A stretch of 64,000 bases of DNA from Parvibaculaceae bacterium Mf 1.05b.01 (GCA_000509225.1 BAOK01000002.1:252496-316495); one strand, 5' to 3'. Numbered from the stretch's first letter, positions 1 through 8,421 are shown. The notes: generated by a model not told the origin, from the letters alone. Program-made: numbers and translations.

Positions 1-29
1 CAGGCAGGCCAGTGGCTTTTGACGAAAGC

Positions 30-467
30 TCAGCTGTTGTCGATTGCCTTCGCTGTTTCAGACACATGTTTCAGAAAGCGGCTGATGGTCTCGCGCTCAC
101 TTTCTGAAAAAGGCTGCAAAAGGTCTTCATTGAGGTCTCTCACCTGTCCGGCTGTTCGGGCGACCAGTGCGGTGCCCTGATCCGTGATGAAGGCCCTGTG
201 GACCCGGCTGTCTGTGTCTGATCTTTCCCGCCGCACCAGTCCTTTTGAGACTAAACTGTCTACCAGTCCGGTGAGGCGCGATTGAGACATGCCCGCGCGT
301 TTGGCGATCTTGGAGCTTGGAAGGCCGTCTTCCTGCGCCAACACAAAGAGAATGACCTGATGTGCTGTGGCTATGCCCTCTCGGGCTTTCAGCCGACGGT
401 CCGCGGCTGCGAAGAGCCGACTGTTAGCCTGCTGAATGAGGTGGAAGATGCGCGGCGCTTTTGTCAT
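30..467 (-). CDS. MarR family transcriptional regulator
   Basis: A 145-residue winged-helix regulator. The helix-turn-helix lies around residues 47-80 (LPSSKIAKRAGMSQSRLTGL), followed by a wing with the DTDSRVHRAF pattern typical of MarR proteins. I start it at the ATG at 467 (MTKAPRIF); the longer open frame to 623 runs through the operator and the divergent promoter region. The gene is divergent from the small membrane protein at 578. A 33-bp repeated dyad (477-509) lies directly upstream, so autoregulation and control of the neighbour are likely. The ligand is unknown. Confidence 0.88.
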   Translation of the reverse strand: MTKAPRIFHLIQQANSRLFAAADRRLKAREGIATAHQVILFVLAQEDGLPSSKIAKRAGMSQSRLTGLVDSLVSKGLVRRERSDTDSRVHRAFITDQGTALVARTAGQVRDLNEDLLQPFSESERETISRFLKHVSETAKAIDNS

Positions 468-476
468 TGATTTTAC

Positions 477-509
477 TTCAAGGTTGAAATAAAAAGCTTC
501 AACCTTGAA
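477..509. promoter_or_regulatory. Inverted-repeat operator, probable MarR site
   Basis: TTCAAGGTTGAA (477-488) and its exact reverse complement TTCAACCTTGAA (498-509) are separated by nine bases. Each 12-mer is itself almost symmetric (TTCAA..TTGAA), so this looks like two adjacent dimer sites. It begins 10 bp upstream of the marR-like start codon at 467, on the side facing the divergent gene at 578. The symmetry is seen in the sequence; assignment to the MarR protein is inference from position. Confidence 0.7.
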
Positions 510-577
510 ATACCTGCTTCGGATCTCATGCGCAACAGGCTCTTTCATGAACACTGCATCTGTCACAGGAGAAATCC

Positions 578-1039
578 ATGATCGCTTCGTCTTTTTATGT
601 TCTGGCCCTGGCGGCAAGTGCACTCTGGTTTACCGCTGCGCTCCGCTATTTTGGATTTCAGCAGTTTGCGGCTGCGAAAGTGATGGTCGCCAAAAGCCAA
701 AGACACTCACCTGTGTTTCCCACCATGGCAGCAGGTATTCGTTTTCTCGGCGGCATGAATGGTTCTTTGGCTCTGCTCTGCTGGATGTTGCTCGGCATCG
801 TCCTGTTGGGTGTGGATCTATTCGCGGATCCGTTTGAGCGCGTGGTCATTCTTGTTGCACTCGCGGCAGCGCATTTCTCCCAGTTTGTCTTCAATGTTCC
901 TGTTCGCAGACAAGGTGGGCGGCAGGTGGATGACTCACTGTGGGATGTTGCGACCGGGCCGATGAATTTCATCTATGTCATGGATGCCGCGCAGATGAGT
1001 TTGGCCTTTGCGGCGGCGGTCGTGATCGTTCTTGTTTGA
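578..1039 (+). CDS. Small integral membrane protein of unknown function
   Basis: A 153-residue protein with about four hydrophobic segments (roughly residues 2-22, 50-74, 82-100 and 130-152) and no recognised catalytic motif. The start has a good ribosome binding site (AGGAG at about 568-572). It is divergent from the MarR regulator and separated from it by the 477-509 operator, so it is the probable regulated target. I cannot assign a family; the size and topology resemble small four-helix DoxX/DUF1304-like proteins, but that is only a resemblance. Confidence 0.75.
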   Translation: MIASSFYVLALAASALWFTAALRYFGFQQFAAAKVMVAKSQRHSPVFPTMAAGIRFLGGMNGSLALLCWMLLGIVLLGVDLFADPFERVVILVALAAAHFSQFVFNVPVRRQGGRQVDDSLWDVATGPMNFIYVMDAAQMSLAFAAAVVIVLV

Positions 1040-1060
1040 CCGTAGTCCCGTGTAGGCCGG

Positions 1061-1684
1061 TTAGGGGCGTATCAGTGCCGTAACCGCATCTGCTGTTGCT
1101 CGGGCAATTTCACTCAGCCTTTCGCGTGAGGTCCCGGCGCGGGCACGGGTTGCCAGATTGAGCAGGGTCCCGCTCGCGAGCTCTGCGGCTGCGGCGATGG
1201 CTGCGGGATTAGCACCTGGTGCACGATGGGCAATATGGGCTTTTACAGCCTGATCCATGCCGGCGAGTTGCGCCTGCACCATGGCTTTGATTTCGGGCTC
1301 ATTCGTCGCTTCCGTCACCGCCGTGGTGAAAACCAGACAGCCTTGGGCCATTTCCTCATCTTTGCCGAGATAAATGTCGAGGGCCGCGCCGTAGAAATTC
1401 TGAAGTCCTGTCGGCAGATCCGGTCCGGTTGCCAAGGCCGCAACCGCCTCTGTGGCCATGCGCTGTCCAAATATCTCCAGGGACGCGAGGTACATGGAGA
1501 GTTTGTTGCCATAGGCCGCGTAGAGGCTTGGACGGCTCAGCGACGTGGCGGTGGCAAGGTCATCGAGCGACGTTCCTGAGTAACCCTTTGCCCAGAATAC
1601 TTTCACAATGAGCGCGAGGACCGCGTCCTTGTCGAACTTGCGCGGACGTCCTCTCGCTGTGTTTCTAGCCGCATTTTCCATCAT
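1061..1684 (-). CDS. TetR/AcrR family transcriptional regulator
   Basis: A 207-residue TetR protein. The N-terminus has the RGRPRKFD lead-in and a helix-turn-helix at about residues 22-66 (SLDDLATATSLSRPSLYAAYGNK). The ligand-binding half carries QGCLVFTTAVTE, typical of the AcrR-like subgroup that regulates oxidoreductases or efflux. It is divergent from the 1782-2908 pair, which it may control. No clean operator dyad was seen in the 97-bp gap. Confidence 0.88.
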   Translation of the reverse strand: MMENAARNTARGRPRKFDKDAVLALIVKVFWAKGYSGTSLDDLATATSLSRPSLYAAYGNKLSMYLASLEIFGQRMATEAVAALATGPDLPTGLQNFYGAALDIYLGKDEEMAQGCLVFTTAVTEATNEPEIKAMVQAQLAGMDQAVKAHIAHRAPGANPAAIAAAAELASGTLLNLATRARAGTSRERLSEIARATADAVTALIRP

Positions 1685-1708
1685 TCTATACCGCTTCGCA
1701 TATATTTC

Positions 1709-1737
1709 TTGACCCTGGCTCTCGTTTGCGCATTATT
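1709..1737 (+). promoter_or_regulatory. Candidate sigma-70-like promoter for the 1782-2908 pair
   Basis: TTGACC (1709-1714) and ATTATT (1732-1737) are spaced 17 bp apart in the divergent gap. Both hexamers match the housekeeping consensus only partly, so this is a weak prediction. Confidence 0.35.
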
Positions 1738-1781
1738 AAGCGGATCAGTACAAAAATAAACCTCTATCTGGGGAGATGCCT

Positions 1782-2195
1782 ATGGGGTGGATAAGAGACG
1801 TCAAGATCATGATCGAGGATCTGCAGCGCGTGTCCCCTTTCATGCGGGTCTGGGGGCCTTTGCTCAACGGGCCAATGGTACTCGGTGGGTTGGTTTTTAT
1901 GTACCGTTTCGAAGCCGTTCTTATTCTCATCACCTGTATGGGATCGGTCCTGGTTGCCGCTCAGATGCATAAGCGGGCACCGTTTACCCGGCTCTCAAGT
2001 CTTGTGCATGTGGTCTGGCTGCCGCTCTTTCCTTACCTCGTTCAGGTGCTGACAGAGCGGGGCGTGGTTGATCTTTACAGCGCCTGGCTCGCCTTTGTGA
2101 CGCTCACGATGGGCATTTGTCTTGCCCTCGATGCCCTCAACATTGCGCTCTATTTCTCAAGCTCAAACAATAAATATGAAGGAGCGGACCGATGA
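1782..2195 (+). CDS. Hypothetical membrane protein co-transcribed with HD-domain protein
   Basis: A 137-residue protein with about three or four hydrophobic helices and no recognised motif. Two in-frame ATGs exist (1776 and 1782). GGGAG at 1771-1775 abuts the first and sits six bases from the second, so 1782 (MGWIRDVK) is preferred. The stop codon overlaps the start of the HD-domain gene (ATGA), so the two are translationally coupled. A length near 140 residues and four helices are common among uncharacterised membrane proteins; no function is claimed. Confidence 0.72.
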   Translation: MGWIRDVKIMIEDLQRVSPFMRVWGPLLNGPMVLGGLVFMYRFEAVLILITCMGSVLVAAQMHKRAPFTRLSSLVHVVWLPLFPYLVQVLTERGVVDLYSAWLAFVTLTMGICLALDALNIALYFSSSNNKYEGADR

Positions 2196-2908
2196 CCCTT
2201 GCGCAAGATCCCGGCCGGCTGCCGAAGCCTAAGGTTATTGGGCGCATTATTGGCTCTGAACTGAGAGGTGCGCGCCACCGGCTCGCTCTTCGTCTCGGAC
2301 TCAAGCGCCTCCACGATGTCCTGCCTGAAGACTGGCAGGCGCCGGACAGTGCGCTTGCGACCGAGGCACGCGGATATGCCGAGGAGCTCTGTTCGCCGAT
2401 GCTGGTTGCCCATTCAGAGCGAACCTATTGTTTTGGGGCTCTTCTGGCCGTCCGGGATGGTCTGAAACTCGACAAAGAGCTCCTTTATCTCGGTTGCATT
2501 CTCCATGATCTGGGTTTGAGCGAGACGCACAAAGATGATCCTGGGTCTTTTGAATGGGTCGGGGCAGGATTGGCTAGAACGTTCTGTCTCAATAAAGGAT
2601 TGGCTGAGAGCAAGGCAGATCTTGTGCATGATGCGATTGCGCTGCATTCCTCGGTTGGTGTGGTCCATAAATGCGCCCCCGAACTCGCATTTGTTCATTT
2701 CGGCGCTGGGCTTGATCTTCTTGGGTCGCGTCTTGAAGACGTGCCGAAGACTGACCTTTCCGCAATCCTTGAGCGCTATTCCCGGGACAATTTCTGCTCC
2801 GAGTTTGGCAGTTGCCTGCACCATCAAGCGGCGAGCAAACCTGGCTCCCACATTGCCGGGCCGGTCGGTATTGGCTTTGTTGACCGATTAAGAGACCGAT
2901 TAGACTAG
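2192..2908 (+). CDS. HD-domain metal-dependent hydrolase-like protein
   Basis: A 238-residue protein with the HD signature: H74 (VAHSERTYCF), H105-D106 (ILHDLGLSE) and a further H146-D147 (LVHDAIALHSS). These are the metal ligands of HD hydrolases, the group that includes cyanamide hydratase-like and small phosphohydrolase-like enzymes. It has no nucleotide-binding or PDEase GYP features, so the substrate is open. It overlaps the preceding membrane protein gene by 4 bp (ATGA), which implies one transcript and possibly membrane tethering. Confidence 0.8.
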   Translation: MTLAQDPGRLPKPKVIGRIIGSELRGARHRLALRLGLKRLHDVLPEDWQAPDSALATEARGYAEELCSPMLVAHSERTYCFGALLAVRDGLKLDKELLYLGCILHDLGLSETHKDDPGSFEWVGAGLARTFCLNKGLAESKADLVHDAIALHSSVGVVHKCAPELAFVHFGAGLDLLGSRLEDVPKTDLSAILERYSRDNFCSEFGSCLHHQAASKPGSHIAGPVGIGFVDRLRDRLD

Positions 2909-3048
2909 GCACGGCCCCCCTTTCGCGAATTAACCATAATATGGACTTTTGGTCGCCAGCATGTCTTGCAAGGCGTAGGATTTCCCCTGAAAAACGGCGG
3001 ATTTCTTCATGTTTATGAGAAGTTCGCGCGCCAGTGGGGTTCTGAAGA

Positions 3049-4917
3049 GTGTTAACGGGGTTGGCCCGCCATTTGGCGTCATGGGCCGTTTTCGCAGTGT
3101 GTTTTGGTGTGCTCACCGGGCCGGCAATTGCCGACGCGGGTTTGGGTGCTGGCGCCACGCCAAACTGGGAACCCTGGGTTGAGGCTGGCGGGACTTTGTC
3201 CAACCGCAATGACCGTGCAGAAGCGGTTGGCTTCGCGCCGATTGCGCAGAACAATGATCAGCTTCTCTTTGTCGAAGCCCGCGGCAAACTCTTTGAGGGC
3301 GGATCGGAAGAAGGCAATTTTGCGCTGGGCTATCGGGAGATGCGCAGCGACGGCTGGAACCTCGGTGTTTGGGGTGGTTACGACATTCGGACGTCGGAAA
3401 ATGGCAACACGTTTCATCAGATCGCCGGCGGTGTGGAAGCGCTCTCCAAGGACTGGGATGTGCGGCTGAACGGGTATTACCCGCTTGAGGATCAGAAAAG
3501 CGTCGGCACCTCATCTTCGACCTCTATGTCTGCAACGGTAACGACCGGCCCAGCATTGAGTCTCGTTGGGTCGCAACTATTCTTTGCCCGCGGTGGGGCC
3601 ACGACCACAACAACAACGACCACCAGTGCAGGGTTTGATCTTGCTGCCTGGGGTGTCGATGGCGAAGTTGGCCGCCGCGCGCCATTGGAAGAATGGTTCG
3701 ACTGGGTTCAGCCTGTTGAAGAGGGTGTTGATCTTTTCGATCACGAAGCCCGGATCTTTCTTGGCGGCTTCTATTTCGACAATTCGCTCTTTCCGGACGC
3801 CATCTGGGGCCCGCGGCTGCGCGCCGAGTGGCGGCTCAATGATGTGTTTGGCGGACTGCCAGGTTCGCGCCTTACGTTTGAAATGGAAGCGCAACATGAT
3901 GATGTGCGCAAAGAGCAGTTCGAAGTTGGTGTGAGGCTCCGCATTCCGCTGGGATCTCACAATCGCTCGAACCGGGTGCGTGTGTCGCAGTCTGCAAGAA
4001 TGATGGAAGCGCTGGAGCGGGACACAGATATTGTGACGCGCAGTCGTTCCGGTTCGACGGTTACGAGCATGACGTCGGTCGATTTGCCAACAACGCTTGA
4101 GCCCGTAAAAGACGCAAATACCAATGTTGATCTGGACCAGGTTGTCTTTGTGGATACGCCGGGCACCAGCCAGGCGCAGGTAACAGCAGCGGGTGGCAAC
4201 AGTCTCATTGTGCTGCAGGGTGAGAATGGGACGTTCGGTCAAACCATTCTAGAAGCTGATCAATCCATTGTTGGAGGAACGCAGGGCATTCTCGTCGAGG
4301 GCCGCACGACGGGTGTGCAGGATACTTATCTTGCACCCGGCGCTGCGGCTACTATCCACGTCCTCGCAGAAGCCGATGCGGTTCGGGTGGCGAATAACAG
4401 TCACGTGACGGGTCTCACAATCAGCAGTGATGGGTCCGCAGCGACGGATGGTATCCACATTCCAAATGCTGTGACAAACGTCTATATCGATAACAATGTT
4501 CTGCAGAACCTGGGTGGTCGCGGATTGGAAGTTGATGCGAACGCCCAATTTACGTTCACGAATAACAGGCTCACAGACCAGGGGGTCTTCAGCGCCTTTG
4601 ATATGGGGACCAATGTCACCGCGGTGATCACCGACAACATATTCAGCAATATTACGCGGACGACACTTGAGGTGCGGGCGAATTCAACACTGACTTACAC
4701 AGACAATGATCATCAAGGAACTGCTGCCACCGGCGGCGGGTCGGTTTTCCGCTTTGGCGGCGGTGCAGGCGCAACAAATGTTTTGGATGGCTCAGGCAAC
4801 CTGAACAATCTGACCAATGCGCCAACGGTCTGTCAGACAAATGGCGCTGCGTCGTTCACAGGCACGATTGACTTTGGCGGCGTTGCGCTGACAGACAATG
4901 TGCTGCCGTGTAACTGA
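3049..4917 (+). CDS. Inverse-autotransporter-like outer-membrane protein with right-handed beta-helix
   Basis: A 622-residue exported protein. The GTG start is forced by an in-frame TGA at 3043-3045. It is followed by a signal peptide (RHLASWAVFAVCFGV, cleavage near AIADA). Residues about 30-310 resemble the inverse-autotransporter/intimin-type beta-barrel (repeated aromatic strands such as ALGYREMRSDGWNLGVWGGY, ending in VGVRLRIPLG). Residues about 360-590 show NosD-like right-handed beta-helix coils (NNVLQNLGGRGLEVDANA, NNRLTDQGV, DNIFSNITRTTLEV). A run of eight threonines occupies residues 185-192. The predicted role is a surface-exposed beta-helical passenger anchored by an N-terminal barrel. 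No neighbour suggests a ligand. Confidence 0.75.
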   Translation: MLTGLARHLASWAVFAVCFGVLTGPAIADAGLGAGATPNWEPWVEAGGTLSNRNDRAEAVGFAPIAQNNDQLLFVEARGKLFEGGSEEGNFALGYREMRSDGWNLGVWGGYDIRTSENGNTFHQIAGGVEALSKDWDVRLNGYYPLEDQKSVGTSSSTSMSATVTTGPALSLVGSQLFFARGGATTTTTTTTSAGFDLAAWGVDGEVGRRAPLEEWFDWVQPVEEGVDLFDHEARIFLGGFYFDNSLFPDAIWGPRLRAEWRLNDVFGGLPGSRLTFEMEAQHDDVRKEQFEVGVRLRIPLGSHNRSNRVRVSQSARMMEALERDTDIVTRSRSGSTVTSMTSVDLPTTLEPVKDANTNVDLDQVVFVDTPGTSQAQVTAAGGNSLIVLQGENGTFGQTILEADQSIVGGTQGILVEGRTTGVQDTYLAPGAAATIHVLAEADAVRVANNSHVTGLTISSDGSAATDGIHIPNAVTNVYIDNNVLQNLGGRGLEVDANAQFTFTNNRLTDQGVFSAFDMGTNVTAVITDNIFSNITRTTLEVRANSTLTYTDNDHQGTAATGGGSVFRFGGGAGATNVLDGSGNLNNLTNAPTVCQTNGAASFTGTIDFGGVALTDNVLPCN

Positions 4918-4947
4918 TCCCAGCGCGGCTGGACCCCGTCGGCGGAG

Positions 4948-5661
4948 TCAGACTTTTTCGGGCAAGACAAACGCAAGCGACACTTGGTCAGCGGCTTGTT
5001 CAATAGCATCTAGATCAGCCGGGTTGACCAACAGGCCCCGAAGGCAAAAGCGAGCGGTCGCCCGCGCCGCTGTTTCCGGTGGCGTTACCGCCGCAACCTC
5101 CTGGGCGATGATGCTTGTTTCGGTCAGCTGAAACACCTGTTCAGCAGAGAGTGCCGGCAGGTCGCACCGCAACGCCCCAGCCTCTTGTCCAGCCTCTATC
5201 AATGAGCGGTAGTGCGCGACCATGTTTGCCCTGGTTTCCCGAGCAGGCTCAAAACCCGGCTTGGCCAGTTCGGGCAGATAAAAGATCGCGGGAAAATCCC
5301 TGTCTGCTGAGGCAACGGCGATCACCTCTTCCATGATGGATTTAAACAGGGCGACTTCTGGCGACAGGTTGCGCTTGCCGAGCTCGGCGTAAAAGGTCAT
5401 GGACGGGGCTGCGGCGAAGCCCAACAGTTCATTGAGCAGTACATCTTTTGTTGGAAAGAGATTGAACACGGAGGCCGGTGCGGCCTTCAGCTCTGCGGCG
5501 ATTTTTCGAATGCTGGCACCGGCATAGCCATCCTGCGCGATGTGTTTTGCGGCGACCAAAAAGACAGCTTCTTTGGTCAGCTGCGGTTTGCCGTCGGCCC
5601 GTGGGCGGCCCACTGGGCGTCTAACTTTTTTTGCAGCTGGTTTTTCGTTTGTTTCGGCCAT
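4948..5661 (-). CDS. TetR family transcriptional regulator
   Basis: A 237-residue TetR protein with a basic N-terminal tail (KKVRRPVGRPRADGK) and a helix-turn-helix around residues 45-75 (SIRKIAAELKAAPASVFNLFPTKDVL). It is divergent from the SDR/Rieske/cupin/SDR cassette starting at 5800 and is its likely repressor. A dyad candidate lies just upstream at 5672-5689. The C-terminal half is typical of the TetR_C fold, with no hint of the ligand beyond the context of oxygenase substrates. Confidence 0.88.
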   Translation of the reverse strand: MAETNEKPAAKKVRRPVGRPRADGKPQLTKEAVFLVAAKHIAQDGYAGASIRKIAAELKAAPASVFNLFPTKDVLLNELLGFAAAPSMTFYAELGKRNLSPEVALFKSIMEEVIAVASADRDFPAIFYLPELAKPGFEPARETRANMVAHYRSLIEAGQEAGALRCDLPALSAEQVFQLTETSIIAQEVAAVTPPETAARATARFCLRGLLVNPADLDAIEQAADQVSLAFVLPEKV

Positions 5662-5671
5662 ACCCCAATTT

Positions 5672-5689
5672 ATTGCAGAAAACTGCCAA
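5672..5689. promoter_or_regulatory. Candidate TetR operator dyad
   Basis: ATTGCAG (5672-5678) and CTGCCAAT (5682-5689 region) form a near-palindrome around AAAA, with one extra base in the right arm; the core GCAG-AAAA-CTGC is perfect. It sits 10 bp from the TetR start codon and upstream of the catabolic cassette. Assignment is by position. Confidence 0.45.
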
Positions 5690-5720
5690 TGTCTAATTTA
5701 TTTCATCTGGTAAAAATTAA

Positions 5721-5750
5721 TTGACTCTTTGCCCGATGCGGATTTATGGT
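5721..5750 (+). promoter_or_regulatory. Candidate promoter of the Rieske/cupin cassette
   Basis: TTGACT (5721-5726) and TATGGT (5745-5750) are 18 bp apart, upstream of the SDR start at 5800. The -10 is weak. The placement downstream of the 5672-5689 dyad fits a TetR-repressed promoter. Confidence 0.35.
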
Positions 5751-5799
5751 GTTTCCGATTTCATTGGCGGATCAGCCGCTATCGAAGGGGAGGTCTCTC

Positions 5800-6660
5800 A
5801 TGTCGACTATTTTGATTACCGGATGTTCCAGGCCCACCGGCTTTGGACAACTCACCGCGAAGGCATTTGCCTCTGCTGGTCACACCGTCTTTGCGACGAT
5901 GCGTGGCGCCGAGCGCGGACAAAGTCTGCTGGATTGGGCGGAGAAGGAAGGGGTCGATTTGCACGTGCTGGAGCAGGACGTCAATGACCCCGCTTCAAAC
6001 CGTGATGTGGTCGCTGAGACCATCAAACGGTCAGGACGGCTTGATGTGCTGGTCAATAATGTTGGGATGAGCAGTTTCGGCGCGCTGGAAACGCTGCATG
6101 ATGCGCATATCCGTCAAACGATGGAAACGAACTTTTTCAGTGCTGTCGATCTCACCCGAGCTGTTTTGCCGGAGATGCGAAAGCAGCGGAAAGGTCGCGT
6201 CCTCTTTGTCACCTCCATGGCCGGTGTCACCGGCATTCCTGGTGAGTCTGTCTATTGCGCCAGCAAATTCGCATTGGAGGGGCTCGCGGAGTCGCTTGCC
6301 TTCGAGGTGGAGCGATTTGGCATTCAGGTCAGCACGATCCGGCCCGCTTTCTTCAATACGGGCATGAGCATGCACAATACGGATGCGTCGAGCTTCTATT
6401 CCACGGAAACCGAGTATGACGCGTTTAATGAGCGTGTCGTTGCCTCAACATCGGAGGGGGAGGTTGCCGGTGAGGACCCGCGGCTCGTCGCGGAAACGAT
6501 CCTTGAAGCGGCCACAACGTCTTCGCCGAAGTTGCGCTGGGAGCCGGGTGTTGCCGCCCCGGAACTGAAAGCCGCGCGGGCTGCTGCCACAGATGAAGAG
6601 TGGCGCGGCTATGTCATGGAAGAGTTGGGCCTTGCCGACTGGCTTAAACCTGCTGCCTAA
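5800..6660 (+). CDS. Short-chain dehydrogenase/reductase, classical type
   Basis: A 286-residue SDR. The start at 5800 (MSTILITG) is supported by AAGGGGAGG at 5785-5793; an upstream ATG at 5746 has no such site. Catalytic residues are visible: N111, S139, Y152 and K156 (YCASK), plus the NNVG motif at 86-89. The cofactor loop is unusual: TGCSRPTGFG at residues 7-16 instead of TGxxxGIG. It is the first gene of a plus-strand run with the Rieske oxygenase (11 bp downstream), so it probably oxidises or reduces an alcohol/ketone intermediate of the same pathway. The substrate is not inferable. Confidence 0.88.
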   Translation: MSTILITGCSRPTGFGQLTAKAFASAGHTVFATMRGAERGQSLLDWAEKEGVDLHVLEQDVNDPASNRDVVAETIKRSGRLDVLVNNVGMSSFGALETLHDAHIRQTMETNFFSAVDLTRAVLPEMRKQRKGRVLFVTSMAGVTGIPGESVYCASKFALEGLAESLAFEVERFGIQVSTIRPAFFNTGMSMHNTDASSFYSTETEYDAFNERVVASTSEGEVAGEDPRLVAETILEAATTSSPKLRWEPGVAAPELKAARAAATDEEWRGYVMEELGLADWLKPAA

Positions 6661-6671
6661 GGAGACAGATT

Positions 6672-7835
6672 ATGAACACACATTCCTTCACCCTTTCTGG
6701 CACCCTTCCCGGTCTCTCAGCGGACGAGCTCGCGCGTGTCTCTGCCCCCCTCGAAGACGCCTGGACACTCCCAACCGGCGCCTATACGGACCCTGATCTC
6801 TATGAGCTTGAGATTGAGCGCATTATGCGCAAAAGCTGGTTGCCTGTTGGGCGGGTGGATCAGGTGCCAAACCCTGGCGATTATATCTGCTTCACCCTCT
6901 ACGATCAGCCCTTGATGTTGGTGCGCGGAACGGATGGAAATGTGCGTGTGATGTCACGGGTCTGCCTGCACCGCGCTGCCCCCATTGCGGAAGGGGAGGG
7001 AAACCGCAAACTCTTTTCCTGTCCTTATCATGCGTGGAGCTATGCGACGGACGGGCAGCTCGTCCGGGCGCCCCTCATGGAGGGGGCGGAAGGGTTTGAT
7101 GAAAAATCCTGCAAGCTTCCGGAACTGCGAACAGAGATTTGGGAAGGCTTTGTCCTGGTCAATTTCAATGATGATGCGGAGCCCTTCACGCCTCAGGTGG
7201 CAACCTTTCAGAAGACGTTTTCCAACTACAAATTCGAAGACATGGTCATCATCAAGACGCTTGAGTTTGACAGCCCGTGGAACTGGAAAGTGCTCGTCGA
7301 AAACTTTATGGAGGCGTATCACCACATTGCAATCCATAAGACAACGTTCGAGCCTGTCTATCCGGCGAAGGACTCCAAGATTCCAGATGCAGATGGGCCC
7401 TACTCCATCCTTCATATGCCGTCAATTGAGCCGCATGCGGATGATCCGGACGGACTTCCGCTGATTGAGGGATTAGAGGAGTGGCAAAAGAAGGACCTGC
7501 TGGCGACGGTTTTGTTTCCCAATTTCCTGCTCGCCTTTCAGGGGACCTCTGCGACCTGGTACCAGATCACGCCGGCGAGCGTTGACCGCTTTCATCTCAA
7601 GATTCATTTCATGGTGCCAAAGTCATCCGCTGAGCTGCCCAACATTGATGAAATCGCGGAGGGAGCAGGTGCGCTTCTTTCCGTGATCCACCATGAAGAC
7701 ATTGAGGCGAATGATATGGTCTGGGAGGGTCTCAAGGCGCCGCTCACATCGCAAGGTCGTTTGTCACCGCTGGAGCGTTCCATCTGGCAGCTCAACCAAT
7801 GGTGGCTCGAGAAAATGAATGCCGCCGTCGGATGA
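6672..7835 (+). CDS. Aromatic-ring-hydroxylating-type Rieske oxygenase, alpha subunit
   Basis: A 387-residue Rieske non-haem iron oxygenase. The [2Fe-2S] ligands are C98-L-H100 and C117-P-Y-H120, with the usual spacing. The mononuclear iron site is seen in NFMEAYHHIAIH (H217 and H222 with N211/E214), and a later acidic ligand is likely in HHEDIEAND (about residue 345). Such enzymes need an electron-transfer reductase or ferredoxin, and none is encoded in this cassette. There is no beta subunit, which fits the homo-oligomeric oxygenases. With two SDRs and a cupin dioxygenase-like gene it probably opens a catabolic route for an aromatic, terpenoid or steroid-like compound. Confidence 0.9.
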   Translation: MNTHSFTLSGTLPGLSADELARVSAPLEDAWTLPTGAYTDPDLYELEIERIMRKSWLPVGRVDQVPNPGDYICFTLYDQPLMLVRGTDGNVRVMSRVCLHRAAPIAEGEGNRKLFSCPYHAWSYATDGQLVRAPLMEGAEGFDEKSCKLPELRTEIWEGFVLVNFNDDAEPFTPQVATFQKTFSNYKFEDMVIIKTLEFDSPWNWKVLVENFMEAYHHIAIHKTTFEPVYPAKDSKIPDADGPYSILHMPSIEPHADDPDGLPLIEGLEEWQKKDLLATVLFPNFLLAFQGTSATWYQITPASVDRFHLKIHFMVPKSSAELPNIDEIAEGAGALLSVIHHEDIEANDMVWEGLKAPLTSQGRLSPLERSIWQLNQWWLEKMNAAVG

Positions 7836-7878
7836 TTTGGACGCTGTTTTAGAAAACCCAATTGTCAAGGACAAGCAC

Positions 7879-8421
7879 ATGCCCGATACGCAAGATACCT
7901 ATGCCTCGAATGTACCCTCGCACGCCTCTGCACTCAGTGACGTCAATCATCAGCCCTATCTATTGACGACCAATCGTCACAAGGGACCAGAAATAAGAAA
8001 CGCCCTTCCGGGCGTGCACGTCACGCCCTGCTTCATTGATACTGAAAACGGATTGTGGGTTTTGTATTCACGGTTCGAGGCCGGAACGCTGTTGCCGAAA
8101 CATTACCATACCGGCACCGTTCATTTTTATACAACGGCGGGTTCGTGGGCCTATGTCGAATATCCAGATGATGTGCAAACAGAAGGAAGTTATCTGTACG
8201 AGCCGGGCGGCTCGATCCATACATTTGAAAGTAAAGAGGGCGCCGAGGGCTTCATGGTCGTAAACGGCGCCAACGTGAATTTTGATGTCGACGGGCAGTT
8301 TATGAACATCATGGACGCGGCTTGGATCGAAAATGTCCTCATAAGGGTTGCAAAAGAGACCGGTCAAAAGCTGCCGCGGTACATCAGACCGCAGGCCATG
8401 GCGGATTTTTCAGACTGCTAA
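7879..8421 (+). CDS. Cupin dioxygenase-like protein (2,4'-dihydroxyacetophenone dioxygenase/ChrR-cupin type)
   Basis: A 180-residue single-domain cupin. The metal-binding motif 1 is seen as PKHYHTGTVHFYT (H75, H77, H82) and motif 2 includes EPGGSIHTF (H114). The sequence resembles the 2,4'-dihydroxyacetophenone dioxygenase / acetylacetone-cleaving cupin group, which breaks C-C bonds using Fe(II) and O2. The ATG at 7879 (MPDTQDTY) is preferred over a 20-residue longer frame that overlaps the oxygenase gene. It lies between the Rieske oxygenase and a second SDR, so ring or side-chain cleavage is a fair inference. Confidence 0.78.
   Translation: MPDTQDTYASNVPSHASALSDVNHQPYLLTTNRHKGPEIRNALPGVHVTPCFIDTENGLWVLYSRFEAGTLLPKHYHTGTVHFYTTAGSWAYVEYPDDVQTEGSYLYEPGGSIHTFESKEGAEGFMVVNGANVNFDVDGQFMNIMDAAWIENVLIRVAKETGQKLPRYIRPQAMADFSDC

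Noticed and set aside
505-837. 110-residue plus-strand frame overlapping the small membrane protein at 578
   Set aside because: Different frame from the gene with the AGGAG site, and it has no hydrophobic or domain pattern.
3009-3100. Upstream ATG codons (3009, 3015) as the start of the surface protein
   Set aside because: They are in another frame and an in-frame TGA at 3043-3045 blocks any extension; the GTG start gives a normal signal peptide.
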